From the NCBI GenBank assembly GCA_000727475.1, contig KL647313.1, forward strand, positions 1,651,214-1,715,213: 64,000 bases of DNA, given 5' to 3'. Within the stretch, counting starts at the first letter, position 1. Every line of letters starts with the position of its first letter. Below the pieces are notes generated by a model that made no database searches, was not told the origin of the DNA, and saw only the letters and a list, made by a program, of their open reading frames with translations. Of the stretch, positions 54,579 to 64,000 are shown one piece after another. The DNA comes from Sarcocystis neurona. Its lineage: Eukaryota > Apicomplexa > Conoidasida > Eucoccidiorida > Sarcocystidae. The position numbers and the translations under genes are program-made.

Positions 54579-55184
54579 GTGTGCTGCAGGTACGAGCTTG
54601 TCCTGCGAGATGCACGGAGAGTTGGTTGGCTCTTGTGCATAGTACTGCTTCTGCTGCCGCTCTTCCAGACTGCCCGGCGGCGTCTGCTCCTCCTCCATCT
54701 GCGCACTTTGCGACGCCACTCGAGCTGGTGGGGATCTCGGCTACACGTACCCTTGGAGGGGGGTCTACCCTCATTGCAGTCCGCTCAACCTTTGCCTTGC
54801 GAGCTGAATGAAACTGCCACGTGTGCGACGGCGGTTCAAAAGAGATCCGCTGCCGTTGAAGGCGAATCACGAGAAAAGTCGATTTTGCATGAATTGACGG
54901 CTGATGCTGGTGCCGTTCGAGCCAAGCCGCAAGAACGCTGCACCGCACTACGCACTTCTTGTACGTACCCGCAGCCGACCAACGTTTCAGCTAGCTGCGG
55001 CAGTCCCCACACAAAAACGACTCTCTTTCTTTGGGGAGCATGGCTAGCAGCTAGCTGCTTGTGCACGGCAGAAGAAAATACCTCTCCCTGCTGCCGCCCT
55101 TTCGTGCATTCGAACGTCGACGCACACACACTATCAGCAACAAGAGGGGTTGAGGTCGCTCATGCAAGAAGTTTAGCGTGCTAG
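54579..55184 (+). CDS. Candidate secreted protein, 201 codons, unknown family
   Basis: Starts MCCRYELVLRDARRVGWLLC IVLLLLPLFQ, resembling a signal peptide, then a Leu/Arg-rich stretch, then a cysteine-containing region (CELNETATCATAVQ, CTALRTSCTYPQPTNVSASC, CCRPF) with NET and NVS sequons. I do not see an Eimeria SAG pattern and do not claim it. A 190-codon minus frame overlaps (54376-54948). The start of the plus frame coincides with a former CTG-like tract, so the hydrophobic segment may be fortuitous. Confidence 0.25.
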   Translation: MCCRYELVLRDARRVGWLLCIVLLLLPLFQTARRRLLLLHLRTLRRHSSWWGSRLHVPLEGGLPSLQSAQPLPCELNETATCATAVQKRSAAVEGESREKSILHELTADAGAVRAKPQERCTALRTSCTYPQPTNVSASCGSPHTKTTLFLWGAWLAASCLCTAEENTSPCCRPFVHSNVDAHTLSATRGVEVAHARSLAC

Positions 55185-58100
55185 CTGGAAGGACACAACA
55201 CGAAGAGGAACATCTAAATACAAAGACGCGCAGACTCGCAAGCCCATGCACGTAACTCCAGCGATGTCACAGGCCAGCAGTCAGGAAACGGGCGCCCACG
55301 ACATACCTACGCACGATGCGCAGAGGACTCGTGAGTCTGCGGATGTCTCTCGCGGCTCATCGTTACCTGTTCTACCCTTCGTGCTGCGGCGGTGACCATA
55401 GCTGCTTTCGCTGCGTGGCACTACATCTGCTGTCCGTCCAGATACCTGGTCCGCCTGTGACGGCAGCTGCTGTTGGTTCGAGTTTCGTAACCCGCTCGCG
55501 AAGGCGAAGGGGTGTCTTCTCGCTCTTCGGAGGAAGACGCAGGCCGTCAAGCTGAAGAAGCGTAAAGACGTGTGGGGGCGAGTTAAGAAGAGACGAAGTG
55601 ACAGAGAGTTGTTTCGAATCATGGATTACGCGGCAAAGCTGCTGGGCTTCACATATCTTTCTCTGCGTTTACTTGCAATTGTGCACATTCAACTTATTTG
55701 TGTCTCTTCGGACTTACATATCCACAAAGGTGGTATATCCGTTTCCTGGCGACCCGCTCCTGAGTCAGAGATTTTAGTGGTACATCTGTATACATGTGTG
55801 TGTGTACGCACATGCGATGGCACTAGTGTATCCCTACGTATATGTACTTCGATCTCGAGAGTGAGGGGTCTGCAGCACGGCAGCGAATCCTCAGGGTGAA
55901 GTTACCACCTGTCAACGAAAAAAAAGTCTTTCCCCCATACGCCCTCTGACAGAAAGAAAGTTGGCTCCATTCAAATTGCAGCCTTTTGGTTGGTCGCCGC
56001 TACTCTTAATTTACCACTGCGTCAGTGCTGGCACCGACAACACTTGCAGGGACTGGACCAGCACGCACAGGACCGCCATCATAGCGAAGGGCCCATGGCG
56101 CCTAAGTGACCCCGTAGCAGAAGCAGCGACAGTCAGCTGAGCAGTAGCAGCACCAGCCGCAATAGGAGCACGAAGGACTGCAGCCCTACAAACAGGAGCG
56201 GATGCAACGCTAGAATTCGAGACTAGCCGTGACGCTCCCTAAATTGTCGATTCACCAATCACGTGCATTCTTCCTCTTTCTCTTCCACGTGCTCGACGAC
56301 GTGCACCAACCTGTGATGTTACACTTATATGCATGTGTAACCCTCCTCCAAGTCCGACAGGCGTTCCCTAGCACTCGGAGCACAAGCGCAAGCAGGGGAC
56401 TGAAAAACCGTGTATTTAATAAAGTGTGGAGCCACAGTTCTATAGCAGTGCTGTGCAGTCTGCTGTGAAGCATCGTGCTTCTCCAAGCTGCATGGCTCCT
56501 GCTACGGCTCACGTGGGTTATGATAGTGAGGACTTCTACCCTAAGCAGCTATCGGCCGCTACACGTGCTGCAGCTGAGGAGCCCACACTGTACACACGCC
56601 TGCGTGTGCAGTCTATTTTACAAAAAACTAAACACCAAACTGCTGAAGCGCAAGACATACCTACTCGTGTCTATGTGGTTTTACGAGAGGTGGAGTTTTA
56701 CACTCAATCCCTTCTACAGGTGCGGACTAGCTTCCATGGCTGCGACTAGTGCCAGTGGAGAGGCTAGTTCTCCTGCTGGCCAGGAGCAAGCTGGGAAAAC
56801 GCACCTGCAGAATACGCTATTGTTGCTCACACGTCGCGTGCGCATCGAATACTTCCATCTACATTCATTTGACCGACCGCTGCAGGAGTTTACGCCTAGT
56901 GATGCCGGCTGCTTCCTGCCGTGCATCGAAAAAATGGGCATCGCTGCGTCGATGCTGCGGTTGCTCTTACTGCAGACTTTTTGCTAGTATTGTACCCGAG
57001 GGAAACCTCTGTTGATCAAGCCGCAAAAGGATACGGAAGTACATAGACAGAGACTGCTGTGAAGCAGTTGAACACGACAAGCGTCCCATAGTGCACCGCA
57101 CGGACGAGAGAGGTAGCGAGAGCAGTATTTGCGTGTTCTGACGCGGCAGGACCACGCGTACCAGCAGCAGCACGGCTGGGCATTTACGGATCAGCACACC
57201 AAGCGCAGGAGCCGGAGCTGCAGCGGCGGCAGATGGATGCTTCATGCTCATGTATGCAGACCTCCACAAGGATGGAGGAAGCACCGGCGGCGCCAGCGGC
57301 TAGCGCACTGCAACAACGTGATGCGCTCAGGCAGCACCAGCACCAGCAAAAGGAAAGTGCTGAGACATCAGAAAATCCATCCTCCAGCAGGAGCACCAGG
57401 GACGAAACGGAGCCGCATCAGTGAGTACGTTGCACTCTGCAGGAATCTTACCTACGGAACAACACACACGTGTGAAGCGCGTGCTTCAACATTGATTCGG
57501 AGGCGCGAGACGGCTGGATGAGTGCGTTCGCACGCATACATGTGTGTCTAGAGCTTGCTTCCGTTTTCCTCACAAATGTGAGTGAAGTTATTGACACGTT
57601 CGTACGCGTTCAATTCTGCTGTACTGCACGTAATTCTGTATAAAAATCTATGTGCTCGTGTACATGGATATGCGAGAGCGGTACTGCTTGCTAGAACACA
57701 CTTGATGACACAATGAAATGGAGTCGCTTCGGGTGCTGCAGTCGCAGCTCCTCCTTCTCTATCAGAACATCAGCATTTGCTTTTCCCTTTCTCCGATGTT
57801 AGATGTCAGGTACGGCATCTGCATGCAAATATTGTTCCCTTTCTCCATCGGGGCTGTACTGTTAAGGAAAAACGGGAGGGTCTGCCTAGCGTTCACGTGT
57901 ACAGTGCACACCTCTGTCTACGGACGTATTTGGTCAGTCTAATGTCTATTGTGGAGGCGAAAACATTGCTGCCTCCTACCACGTAGTAATGATTCAGTGT
58001 GGTTCTACGCATTTATTGTGAATGAGAACGACGAGCCTGCATGCTCCGTTTTTATTATCCACATCTCGAACCCACGACACACAGCACACAAGTATGTATG

Positions 58101-59056
58101 TATGTAGGTATGTATGTATGTATGTATGGATCGACCGCCTGCAGCAGAAGACGATACGTTTGACCGTTCGACCTGCCACAAGTGCACGCGCTCATTCAGA
58201 CTGAATGCACAGTCAGACTTATGCAAAAGTAATGGATTTTTTAAAGCTGCAAACGACGGAGACGAATGAAGAAATAAACTCTAGTTATCATCTCGCAATG
58301 GTGTGCCAGAGTGGAAAGACCACCGCAGCACTAGGAGCCACTTTCTCCCACAGCCGAAGCATGTATGGCTAAACAATTCTCATGAAATTCCTTCTTGTTC
58401 AATCCCCAGCAGAAACGTGTGTCCGTGGACTTCCCGTACTGTGCCGTGTTGCAGCACCGCTCTTGATCAGACGGACGTATTCTGTGAATAGTCCTCGTGT
58501 AGACTACAGCTGTCGACCATAGAGATACGGTGCCGCACTGTATACGTGCAATTTTCTTTTCTTCTGCTCTGGTCCACCAGCAGTTTCTTCGCACTGATGT
58601 TCTCGGTATGTCGCCTAATACAAGTGACCTGCCAATCTGATGTAGTCACTTTTTCCCTTCCTCGACACGAGCAACAGCAGCAACGCAGACGCCAGCAGTG
58701 AAGGTAGGGACAGCAGTAGCTACCACAATGAGGACAGTAGCACATTTGTGGCATGTGAAAACTTCAGCTGTGCGCGTATATACTTGCCGGCTCTTACTTC
58801 GAACCGTCTCTTTTCACATTTGCCGACAACGGCGTTTCGACATTGGCAGCAAGGTGACCTAATCACACGTGCAGCAACTTTTATGCGCAAGGCACAACAC
58901 GCACACAATACGTAAAAGCCACACTGGTGTCAAACGCCTCAGTTTCGCCTATCCATCCGGAAAACTGTCCGTGCTGCCGCTTTGCAGAGACGGAAGCTGT
59001 GTACGTTCCACCTCGAGGATACAGTGATGAGCAATGAAAGGCTGCCGGAAAGGCTG
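55185..59056. other. Repeat-poor interval with short competing ORFs
   Basis: Frames such as plus 55570-55899, plus 56426-56749 (ATAHVGYDSEDFYPKQLSAA), plus 57129-57521 and minus 58720-58908 are 60-130 codons and lack recognised domains. (GTAT)n lies at 58092-58129. Remnants of CAG-like triplets occur at 56100-56200 and 57290-57400. No gene can be supported. Confidence 0.4.
58092..58129. repeat. (GTAT)n microsatellite
   Basis: About nine tetranucleotide units with one GTAG variant. Confidence 0.95.
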
Positions 59057-60078
59057 CTACTGGTTAGCACAAGGAAGAAAGAAAGGTGGAGACTGTACGG
59101 AGGAAGAGGGAAGAGAGAAACCCAGGGGCGAGCGAATGTTGACATCATCAAACGCGATTTTCAATTGGACAAAGCCCTCGTTAATGCACGCAATCATCAG
59201 CTGCAGGCCAGCAGTTATCTCCTCTTTCTGTAAACTCCACCCACCCGATATACTGAGCGGCAGCAGGCGCGGCGAGGCCGGTGCTGTCAGCGCCGATGGA
59301 AGTTGAATGTGAGGAAGAAGAGATGGATTTATTGTAGAGGCTTCATTGGCAGGGAGACGTATCCACAACGGCAGGGAGACCTGCCCTTGCGTCGATGGAG
59401 TAGATGGGATCGAAGAGGAAGGAGTAGAGTTGTCACGGGAATAGGAAGACACAGAAGAACTGGGAGGCGTTTCAGCATCACGAGGAGGAGGAGCACCACG
59501 ATCATGAACGTGCACTTCGCCAGATACACTCGCTCCAGCCGCAGCAGCACCGTCAGAGCTAGCAAGTAGTGTGGCGTTGCTGTACTGCAAATACGCGGGG
59601 ACTACACCACTTCTGCGACACTCTGCTTTCCGAGAAGAGAAGGAGATGCCTTCAACCTCGTTTTTCAAAAACGTGAAGAGATCTGCATCTTTCGCGTGGG
59701 TAGCAAAAGGGGACAGAGGCTCAGAGACAGACTGTGACCTGTCCCCGCCCATGACCTGAATAGGCAGGAGCCCGTCCAGTATGTCTTGCATCAGTAAAGG
59801 ATCACCAGCCGCAGCCCGTGCTGGAATTTGCCAAGAAGAAGGAGGGGAAGGGGACGAAGGGTGATGGGAAGAAATGGGGGACGTGTTCTTTTCTAAGCGA
59901 ATAGCGAGGGCCTCGCGAGCAGGTCTATTCAGCTGAATCGCCGGCACTTGCCCTGAGTCTATCTGCCGCCCTGGCAAGTGAGACGCACCAGCGGCAGCCC
60001 ACACAGATGCAGGAAGTTCATCCGCTTCCACTGTAGCACCAGTTACAGCGGGAGACTCAGAACTTTCAGTGGCAGGGC
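59057..60078 (-). CDS. Membrane-protein gene exon 2
   Basis: The acceptor GTTAATGCAG precedes GC CCT GCC, which completes Gly from exon 1 (…SSLGPATESSESPAVTG). It runs 340 further codons with mixed composition (DGLLPIQVMGGDRSQSVSEP, DADLFTFLKNEVEGISFSSR) to TAG. The intron is 466 nt and contains an open but skipped segment (VDTATIVFLFDVIFHYGVSD) that might be an alternative exon. Confidence 0.68.
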
Positions 60079-62054
60079 CTGCATTAACCGAGGCACCACA
60101 CAAACAGCACTACTAGCGGGGAGACCAGCAGAAGCAGCAGCAAGACAGCACGCTTTGCACTCACAGCAGCCGGCCAAACAATACAATCACCAGCAGTCTG
60201 GGCAGCAACAAGAGCAGGAGCGGCACCATCAGTATCTGCACTAGCAGGGACCGAGGCGGAATCAGCGGCAGCCGCTGCTGGAGCTACGTACTCAGCAACA
60301 AGATGTGAAAGCCCACCAGTGGCAGAAGGATACAGAGTAGGGCAGGCAGCAGCACATATCAGAAGGCAGGGACTGAAAGTATCACTGACACCGTAGTGGA
60401 AAATGACGTCGAAAAGAAAGACGATAGTTGCTGTGTCCACCTGATGTGCGCTTTGGTGTTCCCCCGATTTCCAATGTGAACAGGCCTTCACCCCAATTGC
60501 TAGTCTCACGGGTCATGCTGCTGTGTCAACCAACATATGCTTACCAAGTGACGACAGCAAATCAGAGCTTCCTTCTTCCACTGCACGCAGCTGTTCTCCA
60601 TTCTGCAGCAGCTGCTGCAGGTAGCGATGTGACCCTGGCGAAGGTATGTCGTGCAGCCGTTGCTGGGTGGGCCGTTCAAAGACAGCACCGCGCTGCTGCT
60701 CCCAGGCTTCGGGAAGCACCGCTGCACTAATATGTTGTCCCAGATACACTCCCGCACTAGGTTTGTAATAATCCCACACAACCTGGTCACTGTGTACATC
60801 TGTCCCCCAGCTTGGGGTAGTGCTGCTGTCGAGCAGCCTCCTACCTCTACTTCTGTGCTGATGCTGCAGTGATGTATGTTTAGTTGTCAGCGGATACAGA
60901 GCAACTGCTCCAAGTGGCTCCTGTACAGCAGCGACTGTCGCTTGAATTCGACGCCCAGCTGAAATTTGTTGCTTGCTCCCATTATCCTTGTATGTGTTGA
61001 CGCTGCTGACTGTGCCATTGCTGCTAATCTTGTTGCTGACGTCGTGGCTGGTGTTTGCGTGGATGGTGCTGTCGCTGCCCTTGCTGCTGTTGAGTGGCTG
61101 AGTTTGGTTGGGCAAATGATGCTGCAGAAACGCGGACGATTCGTTCGTGCGTGTCTCTGCTTTTGCTATCCGCACCGCATAAGGAGGGGGTCTAAACAGA
61201 ATGTGCACGCCTTCAAGCTGCGCAGTGGCGGGTATAAGGAAAGGATTGATGGCCGCTAGACTGAGTGTAAGATTGTGGACTTGCGCTTCGAGAATTTCGG
61301 ATTCGCTACGTAACACTAGCTCCAGCGGCCGTGAAAAAAGCACTTCTTCCACTCTGATGAAACTGCGGCTGTTCAACACGTAAAAATAGAAATGCAACAG
61401 CAACCCCGAAGCTGCACCCATCAGACCTCCGCCAAGAAGTAGTAATCCCACTCGCACGAAGCGAAACGCCACACAGTGTTTTGGTTTTCCTTTTCTACAA
61501 GGGTTACGGAGTTGAGTACCGACATTGTCTACACTTCCTCCTTTACTTCTTTCTTCTTCTCCGCGTCCGGACCCGCTTAGACGCGTCTCCGCTACCACTT
61601 TTGATTCTCCTGTCTCTGCTGAAGGCGCTCTCTTCGTCACCGTCTCTCCTGCTCTAGAAATCAACACTTCCTTTGAAGCTGCGGCTACCGTTGGAGGTGA
61701 CGCCGCTGTTGTTGCTGCTGCCGCCCGGTGTTCTGCTGTTGCGAGGGGTCCTACTGCTAGTACCGTTGACGTACGTGCTACTGGTGTTCTTGAGGTTGCT
61801 GACTCTGTCCATGCCGCGCTTACTGGCCACGGTGCTGCTGTTCCACAGGGTACCGCTGTTCGCCCTTCTCTTTCTTCTTCTTCTTCTACTGGTGGTCGAC
61901 GGTTTCCTGCTGCTGCTCGTGATGCTTGTCCGACAGCACCTCTGCTATTCCGCGTGCGTGTCGCAGAATGTGTCTGCGTTTCACATGGGGCCTCGATCCA
62001 TGGAAAAGGATAAGTAGTGGGGACTAATCTGCGACGACACGGAATAGTGTGCAT
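59057..62054 (-). CDS. Type II membrane protein of unknown family, two exons, about 843 residues
   Basis: Exons 60545-62054 and 60078-59057 join in phase. Residues 1-198 are a Ser/Thr/Ala/Arg-rich cytosolic-looking region that ends in RNPCRKGKPKHC. Residues ~199-227 are one hydrophobic helix (FVRVGLLLLGGGLMGAASGL). By the positive-inside rule the long C-terminal part faces the lumen or outside, and it carries many N-x-S/T sequons (NLT, NES, NQT, NSS, NTS, NGT, NAT, NST). After the helix, VEEVLFSRPLELVLRSESEI then LEAQVHNLTLSLAAINPFLI reads like a beta-rich domain, and LQLMIACINEGFVQLKIAF near the end like another. I do not recognise the family. The exons are almost free of CAG runs. Confidence 0.7.
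60545..62054 (-). CDS. Membrane-protein gene exon 1
   Basis: From ATG at 62054 (MHTIPCRRRLVPTTYPFPWI) 503 codons plus one base run to donor GTAAGC. Carries the cytosolic region, membrane helix and first luminal domain. Read-through would stop after ten more codons, consistent with a splice here. Confidence 0.7.
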
Positions 62055-64000
62055 TGTGAAGGATCTCGTGAATACCTCTTTTCAACTATATACGTTCACA
62101 CGTGTCTAGCTGTATACGCGTAATTTTGTCCCTCTGAGTACACAGACATGATTCATAATGTACGGACATAGAAAATACACAGAGCCACGGTGTGAAGTAA
62201 TTAAAGACCTCTGCGCGACTCAGTTTGGTCGTATCTTACGGAATGCGGCATGCGTCGACACCCAGGAAACACGTGCGATGACAGTACCGCACAGATATAT
62301 AATTCACATGTTTCTACACAGATGTGCACCTCTTCACAGCAGTGTACGCACGCAGTGAACGGCTTCAAGTGCAATTGTGTCTGTAGGACGTGAGCGCATA
62401 TACGTGGCAAATATGCTTCTATAGTATTCCTGAGTACTAAAGTTCAAGCATATGGTAATGCATAAGCCTGTATCCACCAGTCGATCTCTATGCCAGCTCG
62501 TACAATTACCGGCGGGTCCACGTAGGTACATAAATCCTACAGACTTGCCTTCTGGGCAGTCGACCTGGCTTACGTCTGCAGCTGGATATTGCCGAGGCAA
62601 TGAGACACTGATCAATGCATGGATATCAGAGGTCTCTGAATGGATGTGTGTCCCGTTCACGTACCTTGAACCTACACCAAATTACGTCGATTGCAGAGCG
62701 ATATATAGTTTTCCACGTATGTGTGTCCAAAGTTTTCACTTTTTAAACGCGGACATAAGCACACCTGGAAAAACACCCGAATGACGTCTGAAAGAAGTAA
62801 GAAAGTCAGCTTTTGATAAGGCGTGGGCTGTACTTCAGGCTGTTGCCCACAGGTGCTGCATGTTTGTCAATTTCTTCTTCTATGACTTAGTTCATCAACC
62901 AGAATGTACTCCATGTAGTTTCCTTCATGCCGCACGTCACAAACGAGTACAACGCCAGAGTCGTTTGCAATGTGTATTCGCTAGCGCAGACATGGTCCAC
63001 AAGGGTTGTGGCCATTCATCACTTTACAGACGTAACATGCGGTTTTTTCTTCAGTTTAATTACGATATTTCTACCCTGTGGTACAAACCAATAGAAATGA
63101 TGCTGTGTATAGATATACATGTGTGTATGTGTGTGTACACACAAATTTCCATGTTTCGTATCCATTCAGCGTACGAACTTGTTCCTCACGGAGTCACAGA
63201 TTTCCGTAGAGATGATGGTTTTGCGGAGAATACGTCGTCGAGGTCCAACGTGGTACCCTCCAAGGGCACAAGTAATACATTGTGTTCAACGCACGTAAAA
63301 GCACACAGAACCTTGAGACGTACTCCGGATGCAAGGGCTTTCAAAGAAATGGACGTTATGCGTTCTCCTGTGTTGCTCCAGAGTTGGTGAACGAAGCAGA
63401 CCGATACAGAATATAACCCTCTCTGCTACATCATCGAACACTAACAAATAAAGGCCATCGGGTGCGCCCCGAACGTGCTTCATGAACTGAAACACGTGAC
63501 AATTTTGGCAAAGCACTGCAGTTCAAGTCCAAGATTTCAGCAGAAGACCGAAGATCACTGCAAGCGAAGCGAGAGCCAGAATGTAGCAGCAGAAGCACCA
63601 CTAGGCGCAGGAAACGGTGCAGACGAGCAGCGCTGATCGGCGTACCAGCAGCGTGTAGATGCTCGCTTCTCGTCATTGCCTTACTACGCTCAATCAATTT
63701 ACGCTAACTGCGTCAGCTCGACCACAGGGAAATCATATAGCTCGGGAGGGGACCTAGAAAGCGGCACAAAGAGTCCGTACTTCGCCGGTTCTCTGCGTGC
63801 ACGCGGCGACTTGTCAACCTACTAAACACGGATCAGATCCAAACCTTGCACTCGACAGAAGAAAATGAAGTACGATGACGAGTTTGTGCATGTCTGGTTC
63901 CTTAAGTTGCGTGATCCTTTACAACCGACGGGAAATCTATGTCTACACAAAACTTAAAGTATGTAGGATGATCCTTCACGATCAACAGCTCACGAGTCCT
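62055..64000. other. AT-richer interval at the right edge, ORFs undecided
   Basis: Upstream of the membrane-protein gene, so its promoter is expected here. Frames on both strands overlap at 62334-62784 (minus VSLPRQYPAADVSQVDCPEG; plus WMCVPFTYLEPTPNYVDC), and single frames lie at 62860-63390 plus (176 codons) and 63431-63697 minus (RLHRFLRLVVLLLLHSG, signal-like). None has a recognised domain or supported splice sites. Confidence 0.35.

Noticed and set aside
54579..55184. Eimeria surface antigen (SAG) gene
   Set aside because: A hydrophobic N-terminus and several Cys are present, but I see no SAG-type conserved segments and no C-terminal GPI-like hydrophobic end.
1..64000. LTR retrotransposon or DNA transposon
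   Set aside because: No terminal repeats, reverse transcriptase, integrase or transposase motif was seen in any frame I read.

Overview
The window looks like nuclear DNA of an apicomplexan coccidian, most probably Eimeria. The reasons are dense CAG/CTG trinucleotide tracts read as runs of Gln, Ala, Ser or Leu, small exons in long low-complexity introns, a plant-like AP2 (ApiAP2) DNA-binding domain, and very frequent GCATGC palindromes. CAG tracts contain no stop codons, so most long open frames here are shadows. I relied on splice sites, reading phase and recognisable protein motifs rather than on ORF length. Nothing bacterial, viral, CRISPR-like or rRNA-like was seen.

Layout. (1) About 0.8-11.1 kb, minus strand: the 5' part of an SMC5 gene (head domain and first coiled-coil arm) in at least seven small exons; the gene runs off the left edge. 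(2) About 11.2-27.2 kb: a repeat-rich stretch with several candidate exons of unrecognised genes. The best are a phase-matched exon pair on the plus strand (20.7-22.3 kb) and a minus-strand candidate gene (27.2-24.8 kb) with a clean terminal exon. (3) 27.9-37.1 kb, plus strand: a TBCCD1-like gene (tubulin-cofactor-C/C-CAP domain, centrosome and basal-body family), rebuilt from eight exons, most joins phase-consistent, including a 20-nt microexon. (4) 37.8-41.9 kb: a minus-strand terminal exon ending in a tail-anchor-like membrane segment, then plus-strand exons of an unrecognised protein with a CxxC motif. (5) 42.0-48.2 kb, minus strand: a two-exon gene for an about 1,772-residue ApiAP2 protein, with a possible ACDC domain in exon 1 and one AP2 domain in exon 2. 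(6) 48-59 kb: no confident gene; CAG tracts fade out near 52 kb and become degenerate. (7) 59.1-62.1 kb, minus strand: a two-exon gene for an about 843-residue type II membrane protein with many N-glycosylation sequons. (8) 62.1-64 kb: AT-richer sequence with competing short ORFs.

The recognisable genes concern chromosome maintenance (SMC5), microtubule-organising-centre architecture (TBCCD1) and transcription (ApiAP2). They are not an operon, and I infer no joint pathway. The most unusual non-genic signals are a dispersed palindrome GGTGTACGTACACC (five exact and several variant copies, some inside a ~65-bp tandem array), the excess of GCATGC, and several in-frame minisatellites.
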